A stretch of DNA of 64,000 bases from Akebia trifoliata (Eukaryota; Streptophyta; Magnoliopsida; Ranunculales; Lardizabalaceae): NCBI GenBank assembly GCA_017979445.1, contig CM030717.1:25903288-25967287 (forward strand), given 5' to 3'. A program made the position numbers and the translations under genes. The stretch's first letter is position 1. Every line of letters starts with the position of its first letter. Below, in pieces: positions 19,546 to 30,762 of this stretch. Under the pieces are notes generated by a model. The model saw only the letters and a program-made list of their open reading frames with translations. It was not told the DNA's origin and made no database searches.

Positions 19546-20740
19546 AAGATGGCCTCCTTAAATGTAGTACCGTTTGATTTGGTCAAGGTTGGTTGATTCT
19601 AGTAATTCGATTCCATCATGATCTTGAAGTCTAACAGTTTTTTCAGATAATATTTTCTTGATGATTGAATCTCTCCAATTGAGTTCAAACTTTCTATGAT
19701 CGAGAAGAATACTCAAAAAAAAATTTTGGGTAGTCTGATGCTTAGATCTTTGACTTATAAGTGATGAATTTTGACTTTCTTGTCAAACATGCAAGTGACT
19801 CCTCTCCATTGACAGACCCAATCTGTTTCTAACAATTAACTTCTATCAAGACCTTGAGATACAGGATTTTCCCTTTTAACCGGTAAGATTGCTTCCATAT
19901 CATACTAGAGTGACTCTAGTAGAAGACTGTATTGAAGTGTAATATGTCCATAATGCGAATGGTAACTTTTCTGGCCAATCCCGGTGTGATATGTGATTGA
20001 CACATTTTCACGATAATTGTCTTGAGATTTTTACTGGCTGCTTCAACTATTCCATCGATTTTAAAATTCCAGCACTGATACATTTTATGATCCCTCCTCT
20101 GACTATGTTAGTCAATTCTGGTTTGTATATGTGGTGTTCTCATAGGATGGGTATATATTTCATGTTGAACAACACTCCAAATTTAACTGACATATCCTCA
20201 TAGGACCATGTAAGCAAGTCTTTTGAATTTTCTGAATAAATTCATCATCTCTTTGTGATCCTCTGGGGATAAGTTAGTTCCAATATGAATTTCTTGGGAA
20301 TTATTTTAGTTCCTCGGTCAATGACCTTTAGTTCCTCGAGCAAGACATTTATCTTCTCATTCAAGAGGGGGTTCCTTATTAGAGGAATTTCTCTTTGAAG
20401 CCAGTTATTAGTTAACTCGTTAATGCGCTCAAGGTATTCAAAAATTTTCTTTATTCAATTCAGAAGGGGCGACAGACACCTCTATAAACTCGATGAACTA
20501 ACTTGACTCAATAGGAAAGAGTAGACTCAATCTAAGGAAGACATGACCTTGCTGAAAAAAAGGACTCGAGCTAACCCAAATGACTCATGAAAACTTAAGA
20601 CAAGTACCCACACGAGTTTGATTAGGACTGAGGACTGAGATATTGCTTATAACCGGTAGGATTGAAACACTATGATCTTCAAAGAACAACTCGACGATGT
20701 TGAGAAATTTTGAGGTCATTTCTGACTGTTGATTTGATAT
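19546..20740 (-). pseudogene. R3 gag/RT/integrase remnant
   Basis: Read on minus from 20740: the gag start (ATGACCTC, matching 45370 in R6), a jump to the protease-RT linker (YLERINELTN, matching 48600-48650), the RT start (WSYEDM), then a second jump to the integrase end (VVEAASKNLKTII near 20030, and the C-terminal DHDGIEL near 19620), finishing at the TAA near 19578. Compared with R6, about 3 kb of gag-protease and about 2.5 kb of RT-RNase H-integrase are missing. No functional protein is possible. Confidence 0.72.
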
Positions 20741-23428
20741 TGACGTTTACTCTAACCGACCGGATTTACAACCCTAGCTAGACGATGGACGATTGAGCTT
20801 AGACACCATGATAACCCTTGAACCTCTTTAAAGGTGAATTTAACCAATTTCAGTGTCACCCCCTTGATAACATTTTAAATGAATCCTGAGATTTTATTGA
20901 ATTTTGTGCACCAATCCATTAAGCAATTCATCCATTCAATGATTATTCAGAAGGAAAATAATTTTACTGCACTCTTGAAAAATATTGACAAATATTGTTT
21001 TCATTGAATAACGACTTCCAAACAAACATATTTCAATGCAAAATAGATCTTTTGTAAATCATTTTTTTTTGAAAAATATTTTTCTTCCTTTTCTTTTTTA
21101 GAAAATATTTTCTTTTAGAAAACTTTTTTTTTGGAAAGCGTTTCCTTTTGGAAAATCTTATTCTTTTGGAAAACATTTTCTGGAAAATATTTTTTGCTTG
21201 GAAAATATTTTTTCTAGAGAACAATTCTTTTTGGAAAACATTCTTATCTGTAAATTATTTGTCTCCTTTTGAAAATTTGATTTCCATTTTCAATTTAAAT
21301 GGCTCGGCCCACCATGATTGTTGGATCGGGATGGACTGGGTCATTATTGTAAAAGAATGGGTTCTTTATTGGGTTGGTGCACCCACTTTAATTTTCAAAA
21401 AACTAAAATTTTGATCCTTGAGGACAACCATACATTCTTGATCTCATCATTCACATTACTCACATACATTCATCAATCACATGCATTCATTCAATAAACA
21501 ACCCGGGAACACCCACGATAAGTTCGAGTCGTGACCTACTGGGAAGGTTTCTAGACTCTAAGCTTACTACGTGCAATGCATTTTTATCTGGCCACCTTTG
21601 CCCAAGCACACCTATATACCTTTCGATACATGGTGACTTGGTTTGATATACTGTATAGGTGATAATCTAAAACCTCAATTCACTTCTCTGAAGCCAAAAA
21701 CAGCCAGTTTGATCTCCAGTTGAGAGGTGGCGCACAATGCTGAGCAAGGGCCCACTTAAATACCTCTCGTCTAGAATAGACGTAGTCTATCCCCCTCGTA
21801 CAGTAGGGTACAGCGGGGCAAGATCTTGCTTAGGCACCGGTTTTGACCAAGAAGTGCAATTGATATACTTAGACTATCTTTTATACCTACGGGTACGAGT
21901 CAAGAGTTGTAGCTTTCATAAATGGTTTGGCATCCCACGAGGGGACCGACCACGTACTAGTACTACGTTGGCAATCGGGACATGTGACTGTGTGGCTTAC
22001 AATAGGTCAAAGGCTCAGGTCGCTCCAGCCTGGGTGCATCAACATACTTCTCAGAATCACCTGATCAGATGGTATTGATGCCCCCAGTTTGATATACCCT
22101 AAGGTACGTGACTGGAGTTGTGGGTTTCATGAATGACGTCGCATCTCCGAAGAGACCGGGCCACGCACTAGTGCCACGTTGGCTAAATGGGACGTGTAAG
22201 TGAGTAAAACAGTAAACGTGCATGTGGTGTGTGCAAAACAGGGTGGGGTGTGCCCGGGACCTTTTTCAAACAAATGGGCCCATGGATCCAATCAAACCAA
22301 TCATACATTTAATCAAAACCAAAATCATTCAAATCATATGAATATTCAATTAAGATCACATTATTCCCATCACATAAGCACATTAACATTACGATCAACA
22401 TCAATCATGTATTTCAAGCAAGATCATGGTAAATTAATCAATAAATATGGCATATGATAATGATCAAACAAACATTGCAATAGGCATAATTTTTATAATT
22501 TTTAAGGTCCAATCAATGATCACTTTTGGGTGATCCAAAATAAATCGAGATTCCAATAGGTGTTACATTGATGATAGAATGACAATGGTTGAGATGAGCT
22601 CACTCTCAAGAACATTAATTGTGCCAACATTAGATAAATTCAGATTTTCTGTGAATTAGGAAAATACAATCTGAACTTGCATCGATGATATCTAAGGCTC
22701 CCGATAACGAAATCGAGTGAACTCAAGTTCTAAATTAATCTACTCGATGAGATCTACATTTTATTAATAGGTGTCCAGACTTAGTTCTCACCAGAATGTT
22801 CTGTAAAAACGTTTTAACGTTACTGTTCCAACTTTCATTCAGAAATAATTCCAGATTTACAGATTGAACTTGCATCGATGATATCTAAGGCTTCCGATAA
22901 CGAAATTGAGTGAACTCAGATTCTAAATTAATCTACTCGACGCGATCTATGTTTTATTAATAGGCTTCCAGAATTAATTCTCACTAGAATATTCTATAAA
23001 AAAGTTTTAACGTTGCTGTCCCATCTTTCATTCAGAAATAATTCCAGATTTACAGATTGAACTTGCATCGATGATATCTAAGGCTTCCGATAACGAAATT
23101 GAGTGAAATCAGATTCTAAATTAATCTACTCGACGAGATCTATGTTTTATTAAAGGCTCCTAGACTTAATTCTCACTAGAATATTTTTTAAAAACGTTTT
23201 AATATTTCTGTCCAACCTTCATCATTCCATCATTTTCATAGGTCAATTTGAATCTTTCATTATTTAGGGGTCATCAAAAAGTGATCCTTAATTGGAAAAA
23301 AAAATGCAATACCCAAAATCATCTACAATCAAGACAAAAAATAAATAAACAGAAAAAATAAATAAAATAAATCCAACTAAATAATAAAAAAAATATGTCG
23401 TCTTGGCAATGCTCCCATACTTGGGGTT
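20741..23428 (-). mobile_element. R3 leader region
   Basis: Corresponds to 38540-43860 plus 45170-45330 of R6. It contains the segment homologous to 45170-45280 (20800-20990), the A-rich/T-rich tract (21040-21260), the conserved block (21480-22270) and a 193-bp tandem triplication (22650-23230). ORF1 is absent between the A-rich tract and the gag-proximal segment. Short frames are not conserved. Confidence 0.75.
22640..23225 (-). repeat. 193-bp tandem triplication in R3 leader
   Basis: Three copies with an exact 193-bp period: GAACTTGCATCGATGATATC starts at 22673, 22866 and 23059. Each unit also has CGATAACGAAATTGAGTGAA and ATTCTCACTAGAATATTCT. The last two copies are more alike than the first. 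Not seen in the R1 or R6 leaders. Confidence 0.9.
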
Positions 23429-23446
23429 TCCCCAGCGGAGTCGCCA
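23429..23446 (-). other. Primer-binding site, tRNA-Arg(ACG) type (R3)
   Basis: On minus, TGGCGACTCCGCTGGGGA begins one base after the LTR. As I recall plant tRNA-Arg(ACG), its 3' end with CCA is fully complementary over 18 nt. This is the least decayed primer site in the window. Confidence 0.8.
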
Positions 23447-23447
23447 C

Positions 23448-25184
23448 TGAAAGCGCCCTCGATCCGCGGGGTACGCGGATCCACTTTTGACTCTTGAGGT
23501 TTGGGAGTCGGCACCTAGTTATTGTGGTCTAGGAACCAAACTGACTCTAACATGGATAAAACGAACTAATCTACCACAAAAAATCTGAATTCGGGGATCA
23601 TGTTACGGGGTTGGAAGGTGTTAGGCACCAACCCCGCCCGGCCAAAGCCGGTCTCTACTAACTTTCCAAATATATCACATTGCTAAAAACCTAGATAAAA
23701 ATAAAAAAATTACATACCTTTCCGATAGCAAGGATTTTGTTCCCTCAGATCTGATAAGAAGAGCTCCTTGTACTGTACTCCCTTGCTTCGTTCTGTCTCC
23801 GGATTTGACTTCGGATCTCCTAGATCAAGGTATCTCCTTGTTTTTGGATCTGAACTCTTCAAGTTTGTTACGGATTTGGGGGTGTTTTTGGACGGATTTT
23901 AGGTGTTTTCTAGACTAAAATTGAAGTAGGGATGTTAGGTAAGGAGTTGGGGCTCCAAAACTAGGGTTTATGAGGGGCTAGGGGAGCTTTTGGACCTACT
24001 TCTCTTAGGATTTATGATTTGATACGAAAATAGGGTGTGAGCACCTCTATTTATAGAATTTTTTTAAGGTTGATTTGGATAGAGTTAGTGTTTAATTAGA
24101 TATCTTTTAATTAGAGTTGTGTTTTAGTTAAAATTGTTTTAGGTAGAATTGTGTTTTAATTAGAATTGTTTTAGGTAGAATTGTTTTAAAGTTAGAACTC
24201 TATTAGATAGAGTTATTATTTAATTAGAATTCTATTATGACTTTTGGTCTTATTTGATTGACTTTTAATGTTTTGACTTTAGTCTTAATTGATTGACTTT
24301 TAATATTTTGACTTCAGTCTTGCTTAATTGACTTTAATTTTGACTTTAGTCTCACTTGATTGACTTTAATACTTTGACTACAGTCTTGCTTGATTGACTT
24401 TAAATTTTGGATAACCCCCTTCCATTATTTCTTTAATTCTTTGGACCCCCAAATGGAGGGGTCCTTAAAGAAATATCCCACGAACCCTCAACAATTTTAC
24501 CCGAAAGTCCGATTGATCAATTTTTTAGGTTCAAAATTTTAAATTAATTTCATCAATGTTTCACTTTAATTATTTAATATTTTATTTATTAATTTCGAAT
24601 TTTTTAATTATGAAAATTGTGAAATTACCATTTTACCCCCGGAGAGGACTTTTCACGTTTCAAGTCGGTTTTTAATGTTCTAGGATGTTTTAGAATCGGT
24701 TTTTCGTAAGGAATTCAATGAGAATATTGATTTGTGTCATTTATGAAAATTTTTATGTGAAATGATTGTGAACTTTATGAGGGGCATTTTCGTAATTTTG
24801 TCAAATTCTGTTAAAATTGGTGAAATGATTTATTTGGTTCCGATTTGTTATTTTATGTGTTCGAGAGAGTTTTCCTAAGCGTAACGTAGGCTCTAGGGTT
24901 GTTTTGAGGTTAGGGGTATTTTGATAATTTGATAATGTTTTAGTGATTTTTATCGTGAAGTTTCTTTTTGGTCTGCAAGATGATGATTTCTATGTTTCTA
25001 GGGTCGTATTTTCCTAGCGTAACGTGGTTTCTAAGGTTTTGTCAGTTCGAGATACCTCATCCGGATTTCTGAAACACATCTAGTAACAAAATAAAGCAAT
25101 GGAATACACATCCATCATTGGGAATCATTGCAATCGGATTGACGAGTTGATTAATCAGGCGAGTGCAAAAATGGGGTGTCTACA
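23448..25184 (-). mobile_element. R3 5' LTR
   Basis: Complete 1737-bp LTR on minus: TGTAGACACCCC start at 25184, AGTCAATCAAG-type repeats in U3, TATA box at 24047-24055, U5 hairpin at 23605-23636, end CTTTCA at 23448. Inserted in R4 pol between ATG and GATCC. Confidence 0.93.
24047..24055 (-). promoter_or_regulatory. LTR TATA box (R3)
   Basis: TATAAATAG on the minus strand in the 5' LTR; the partner 3' LTR has lost it by deletion. Confidence 0.75.
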
Positions 25185-27081
25185 GATCCTCTCAAATATC
25201 TCTTTGAGAAACTGGCCCTGACAAGGAGAACCGTACAATGGTTATTGTTGTTATCAGAGTTTGACATAACACATGTTACCCAGAAATCTATGAAGAGGAG
25301 AGCCGTGGCAAAATACTTGGCAGATCATTTAGTGGTAGAAGGAACAAGCCTGTTGATCAGTTCCCAGATGTGAATATCTTGCATGTTGAAGAAGAGCTGT
25401 AAAATCAAACATGACAGTTATACTTTGATGGAGCTACCAATCAGAATGAGTATGGAATAAGGGCAGTTTTGTTTCTCCAGAAGGATGCCACATTCCTATC
25501 GCTGTTAAGTTAGCATTCTCCAACACCAATAATACAGTTGAATATGAAGCATGCATCACTGGACTTGAAGCTGCTTTGAATCTAGGTATCACAAAAATTG
25601 AAGTTTTCGAGGATTCAACCTTGGTCATACATCAGTCGTTGGAAGAATGGAAAACTAAGGATGAAAAGTTGAAGCCTTATCATGAGTATCTGCTAAACTT
25701 AGTGAGTAAGTTTAAAGTTATCCTGTTCCAGCACCTGTCAAGGGAAGATAATAGATTTGCGGACTCTTTAGCCACTCTCTTTTCAATGATCCATTTGTCC
25801 CCTAGCATGGAATTGAGGCTGATCATCGTCAAAGTCAAAAACAGACCTGCATATTGCTATTAGATCAACATTGCTACTCGACTACGTGATGGAAAGCCGT
25901 GGTATACAGATATAAAAAAAGTGTTGGAAAAATAAGAATTTCCAGAAGAAGCATCGAGGAAGGAACGACAAACCCTACTAAGATTAGTATCTCAATTCAT
26001 CCTGTGCGCAGGAAGTTTATACAAAAGGTCCTATGATGGGATTCATTTGTCATGTGTTGATGAAGATCAAGCTGTACAGATAAAGGTTGAATTACATTCA
26101 AGGGACTGTAGCCCTCACATGAGTGGAAAAATGTTAGCTAGGAAAATTATGAGACAAGGGTATTACTGGTCCACGATGGAAACAGATTGTCATCACATGG
26201 CAAGACCTGCCACAAATGTCAAATACATGCAAATCTCATACACATGCCACCTTTCAAATATCGCCTAAGGCATCAAATGGGCATGAATACATTCTAGTTA
26301 CTATCGATTATTTTACTAAATGAGTCGAAGCTGCCTCCTATGTTGTCCTCACTGCATTTCGAGTTACAAAGTTTATCCAAACGAACATCATCAGTTGATA
26401 CAAGGTACCTTCGGAACTGATTTCTGATAACGGGTCACACTTCAAAGCTGAGGTTATTATACTGTGTTAAAAGTTCAAAATCACAAATCACAAATCATCT
26501 CCTTACCATCCTCAGACCAATGGAGCAGTTGAAGCAGTTAATAAGAATCTTAAGACTATCATCAGGAAAATGTGTCAATCACATCGAGATTGATCAGAAA
26601 ATGGTCATTTGCACTATAGGTATATCGAACTTCAATTGGATCCTCTATTAGAGCTACTCCTTACTCCTTAGTGTATAACATGGAAGCAATCTTGCTAGTC
26701 GAAATGGAAATCCCATCTCTCAAGGTCTTGTTGGAAAGTCAGTTGTCAGAAGTAGATTGGGTTCGACAATGGTATGAAAAATTAAATTTGATCAAAGAAA
26801 AACAACTAAGAGCCCTATACCATGTGTAGGCTTATCAAAGAAGAGTCGCCCGTGCGTTTGATAAGAAAATCAAGGCTCGTCATTTACAAGTCTGGGATTT
26901 AGTACTCAAAGATAATTGAGCACCTATCTTTGACCCTAGAGGAAATTTCAAACCAAATTGGGGAGGTCCTTTCATCATCAAAGAAATATTGCTTGGAAAA
27001 GTTGTCAGATTTCAAGATCATGATGGAATTGAATTACCAAAACCGACCAACCTTGACCAAATCAAACGATACTACATTTAA
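25185..27081 (+). pseudogene. R4 RNase H-integrase pol fragment
   Basis: Begins mid-gene at DPLKYLFEK, the codons directly interrupted by R3, continues through the RNase H domain (YFDGATNQN, VEYEACITG, FEDSTLVIH, FADSLATL), the integrase zinc-finger (HMSGKMLARKI), and part of the integrase core (SDNGSHF and GAVEAVNK), to the C-terminal KRYYI at TAA 27079-27081. Closely related to R6. A deletion of about 72 bp near 26262 removes the WGIDIIG segment with the first catalytic Asp. Stops include CAG-to-TAG and TGG-to-TGA changes. The part of pol upstream of RNase H is missing from the window. Confidence 0.87.
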
Positions 27082-27330
27082 GGAGGCAATCTTTGGCCGA
27101 ACCGATTTTCCCTATTAGCCAGTTTAATATATCCTTTCTCAACCCTTCGCTACCTTTTTAAAAAGAAAAATACCTCTCTTCTTTCTTAACCTGATTACCC
27201 AACCTAGGGGAGGGAAAGATCCAAACTACGTTTTGGTCTGATCCCAAAAGTCTAAGGTACATAGGCAACCTTAGAAGTTTCTTTAGGCCCGACCACATCA
27301 AAATAAGAAATATATATATTTCCCTTTACA

Positions 27331-27371
<41 letters not shown>

Positions 27372-29239
27372 CAAATAGGGAAAAAAGTTCAAAGAAAAAG
27401 AAAAAAATGCCACACAAGGGGCATTCAGGTTTTTGAGCCTCAAAATTCCTTTCTTTTTATACCCAGTCCTAAGCTTACCAATGAAAGTCCTCCTAAGTAC
27501 CGTGCAGAAAAGTTAAGAAAGGTAGTAAAGCATTATCAGACAGTAACTCTAGAGGTTTAGAAGGAAAGAAAAAGAAAGAAAAAAATGAAGCATGCTAAGT
27601 TGAAAATCTTAAAAGGGCAACTTAAGCAAAAATTCAAGCAAGCTCGCAAGGTTGAAAATCTGAAAGGACGGCTTTGACAACAATCACAACAAAGAAAAAA
27701 GAAAAGAAAGCTCGTTAGATTGAAAACCTGAAAAGGCCATCTAGGCAAAAGTTAGAGCAAACTCGCTAGATCGAAAACTTGAAAAGGCGATCTAGACAAA
27801 AATTAGAGCAACAAAGAAAAATAGAAGAAAATCTCAGGAGATTCGAGCCGAGATATTTAAAGTCTAAATGATCAAGTTCAACACTTAGCTTAAACCAAGA
27901 AAAGACTCAGAAATCAAGAGCATCATCTACGACTGATCTGAAAATTTTTACTTCTCCAAGTGAATTCAGGGCGAAATGGTGAATTCCATGATGAGTCTCA
28001 AAAGGAAATGTTTTGCTCTCTTGAGTCCGACTCAAAATCTTCAATCGAAATTAAAAGTGTGATCTTTATTGCGCTTGTGGTAATCAAATATTTCAAACCT
28101 TCATACAAGGGGCATTTTCTTTTTTCTCTAACATGTAGCTTTCCCCCCTTATAATAGGGTCATTTTTTTTGTTTTTTAATTTTTACATGATGTGTTCAAT
28201 TATCTCCAATGCCATGTTTCCTGTCAAACTAGGGGGCATTTTATTATTAAGAAATGTTAATCCTAAAAGAAAAAAGGAATCCTAAACTTAAGGTTACCCT
28301 ATTGATAACAATTTTTCGAAAACCTTTGAGGTTCAAAAGAAATAAAAACTCAGGTTTTAAATTCGTAAAACTTTTGGATAAAATCTTGAAGTTTAAACAA
28401 AAACGTTTCTGATCTCATATTTGATTTTGCCCAAAAAATAGTTCAGTACTCTTTCACCCCGAGTAGGTAGAGTAAAACTCTTAGATCCATTCATTCTTTC
28501 CTAGAATTGTCCATTCTTTCTCGAATTATGTTACCGTCGAGGTTTTACTCGGATTATGCTCAGCCAGATGTTGCCGAGGGTTTACTCAAATTATGCTCAG
28601 CTAGATGCCACAGAGGGCTTGCTCGAATTATGCTCAGCCAGTTATCGTCGAGGATTTGCTCAGATTATGTTCAGTCAGATGCCGCTAAAGGTTTCCTCGG
28701 ATTATGCTCTGCCATATGCCGTCAAGGGTGCTCAGATTATGCTCAGCCAATTGCCGCCGAGGTTTTGCTCAGATTATACTCAGCCTGATGTCGCCGAGGG
28801 TTTGCTCGAATTATGCTCATTCAGTTACCGCCGAGGGTTTACACGGATTATGCTGAGCCAGTTGCCACCGAGGGTTTACTCGGATTATGCACAGCCAGAT
28901 GCTACCGAGGGTTTTCTCTGATTTTACTCAGTTTTCACTTAGACCCTCTGATATTTATCTCAGATTTTAAGTGTACACACGTGCACATTTGTTCCATTAG
29001 TCAAGGAAAATTTTCTAAAATTCAAAGATTTGACACTGTTCGTGAGAGCTTGCACTCGAAGACCTGACATTTTTTTACTTTGAGAAGAGTTTTACGCTCA
29101 AGGATCCGAACGCCCCAACGAATTGCTAAATCAGGCTGCAAAATAAACTATCATTAATTTTGGCATTCGAATATCGCACTATCTACCGAAAAAGATTTAC
29201 AATCTAGTTTGCTTCAACCCTCTACCAAAGAGGGGCATC
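27082..29239 (+). mobile_element. R4 3' UTR
   Basis: Noncoding. In order: a segment shared with R6 and R3 (ATCCCAAAA, GGCCCGACCACATCAAAAT), a (TA)n tract at 27339-27368, repeated AGATTGAAAACCTGAAAAGG and CGATCTAGGCAAAAGTTAG units (27590-27810), a single CTCTTTCACCCCGAGTAGG unit (28446), a 36-bp minisatellite (28520-28935), and the polypurine tract AAAGAGGGGCATC (29227-29239). Confidence 0.8.
28520..28935 (+). repeat. 36-bp minisatellite in R4 3' UTR
   Basis: About 11 units of 35-38 bp with consensus GCCGAGGGTTTACTCGGATT then ATGCTCAGCCAGATG. The CCGAG...CTCGG halves pair within each unit. Open frames with repeated Ser-Asp-Tyr-Ala are a by-product. A six-unit relative is in R6 (52800-53015). 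Confidence 0.92.
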
Positions 29240-30762
29240 AGTAGATACCTCATTTTTGAAATCACCTGATTAATCAACTTGTAAACTTGATCGCGACGAT
29301 TCCCAATGATGGATGATTATTCCAATGCTTTATTTGTTACTAAATATGTTTTAGAAATCCAGATGAGGTATCTCAAGCAAAAAAAAACTGTAGAAACCAC
29401 GCTACGCTAGGAAAATATGACTCCAAAGACATAGAAATCATCATATTGCAGATAAAAAGAAACTTCAAAGTAAAAATCACTAAAAAATAACCAAATTATC
29501 AAAATACCCCTAACCTCAAAATATCCCTAGAGCCTACATTACGCTTAGGAAAACTCTTTCAAATACATAAAATAACAAATCAAAACCAAATAAACTATTT
29601 CGTTAATTTTCAAAAAATTTGACAAAATTACGAAAATACCCCTCATAAAGTTCACGATCATTTCGCACAAAACATTTTCATAAATGACACAAACCAATAT
29701 TCCCATTGAATTTCCTACGAAAAATTGATTTTCAAACATCTTGAAACATTGAAAAATGACTTAAAAAGCAAAAAGTCCTCTCCGAGGGCAAAACGATAAT
29801 TTTACAATTTTAATAATTAAAAATTCTAAGATTAATAATTAAAATATTAATAAATTTAAAATGAAATCCAAATTAAAATTAAAGTCTATCAAGTAAGACT
29901 TAAGTTAAGACCCTGAATTCTAGTCAATTATGTAAGACTTAAGTCAAAACCCTAAATTCAAGTGAATTAAGTGGGACTTAAGTCAAAACCCTAATCAATC
30001 TAATAATACCAAAGTCAAACCCTAACCTTAATAGAATTCTAAGTAAACTCTAAAACTATCTAAAAGAAACATAATTAAACTCTAAAACTATCTAAAAGAA
30101 ACATAATCTAACTCTAACTCTATCTAAAAAGCTCTTAGAAAAATCTATAAATAGGGTTTCTACAACCAATTTTCATATTTAAGAGAAAACCCTAGAAAAA
30201 GTAGGTCAAAGAGCCTCCCCAGCCTTCCCAAAACCCTAATTTTGAAGCCTTAACTCCTTACCTAACATCCATACCCCAACTTTAGCTTAAAAAACACTCA
30301 AAAATCCTTTTAAAACACCTTGAAATCCATAAAAAAATTAGAAAACTGATAGATCTAAGAAGAAGATACCTCAACTCGGAGATCAGAAATCAGATCCGGT
30401 GACGGGCGAATCGCAAGAAAATACATACAAAGGTACTCTTCACCAGTGCTGAGGGAATCGTTGTAATCCGTGAGGTAATTTTATTTTTATTTTTATTATT
30501 ATTTGTTATTTTTTTTGGTCTATTGCGCAATAGAATCGTTTTTGGGAATTAGTAGAGACCGACGTTTGCTGGGCGGGGTTGGTGGTTAACACCTTCCAAC
30601 CCCGTAACGTGACCTCCGGACCCGTATTTTCTTTTGTAGATTAGTGTTATTTGCCTTTTAGAGTTAGTTTTCGGTACCTAGACTGTAATAACTAGGTGGA
30701 GACTCCCAAACCTCAAAAATCAAAATCGGATCCGCGCACCTCCCGGATCGAGGGCGCTTTCA
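29240..30762 (+). mobile_element. R4 3' LTR
   Basis: LTR of 1.52 kb directly after the polypurine tract. First base decayed (AGTAGATACC for TGTAGACACC), TATAAATAG at 30146-30154, U5 hairpin near 30575 (GGGGTTGG with CCAACCCC), end CTTTCA. Same subfamily as the R1 LTR. It is followed at once by R5 3' UTR sequence. Confidence 0.88.

Larger units (their letters stand above)
16192..25184 (-). mobile_element. R3, internally deleted Ogre-like element
   Basis: Minus-strand element with a 5' LTR (23448-25184), tRNA-Arg primer site, leader, remnants of gag, RT and integrase joined by large deletions, 3' UTR, polypurine tract (17425-17437, reading AAAGAGGGGCATC on minus) and a truncated 3' LTR. LTRs compared by eye over about 800 bp show about 15 differences (about 98% identity), mostly G/A, so it is younger than R6. 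Its right flank splits the R4 pol gene at ATG|GATCC. The left flank is host P450 DNA rather than the other half of R4, so a deletion has removed the left junction. Confidence 0.82.

Noticed and set aside
28507..29067. Overlapping frames with repeated Ser-Asp-Tyr-Ala-Gln motifs as a repeat protein
   Set aside because: They are by-products of the 36-bp minisatellite; the unit length varies (35-38 bp) without keeping frame.
27..30762. R1 and R4 as two ends of one insertion
   Set aside because: LTR subfamily agrees, but the flanking 5-mers do not match and host gene remnants lie between; left open as separate pieces.
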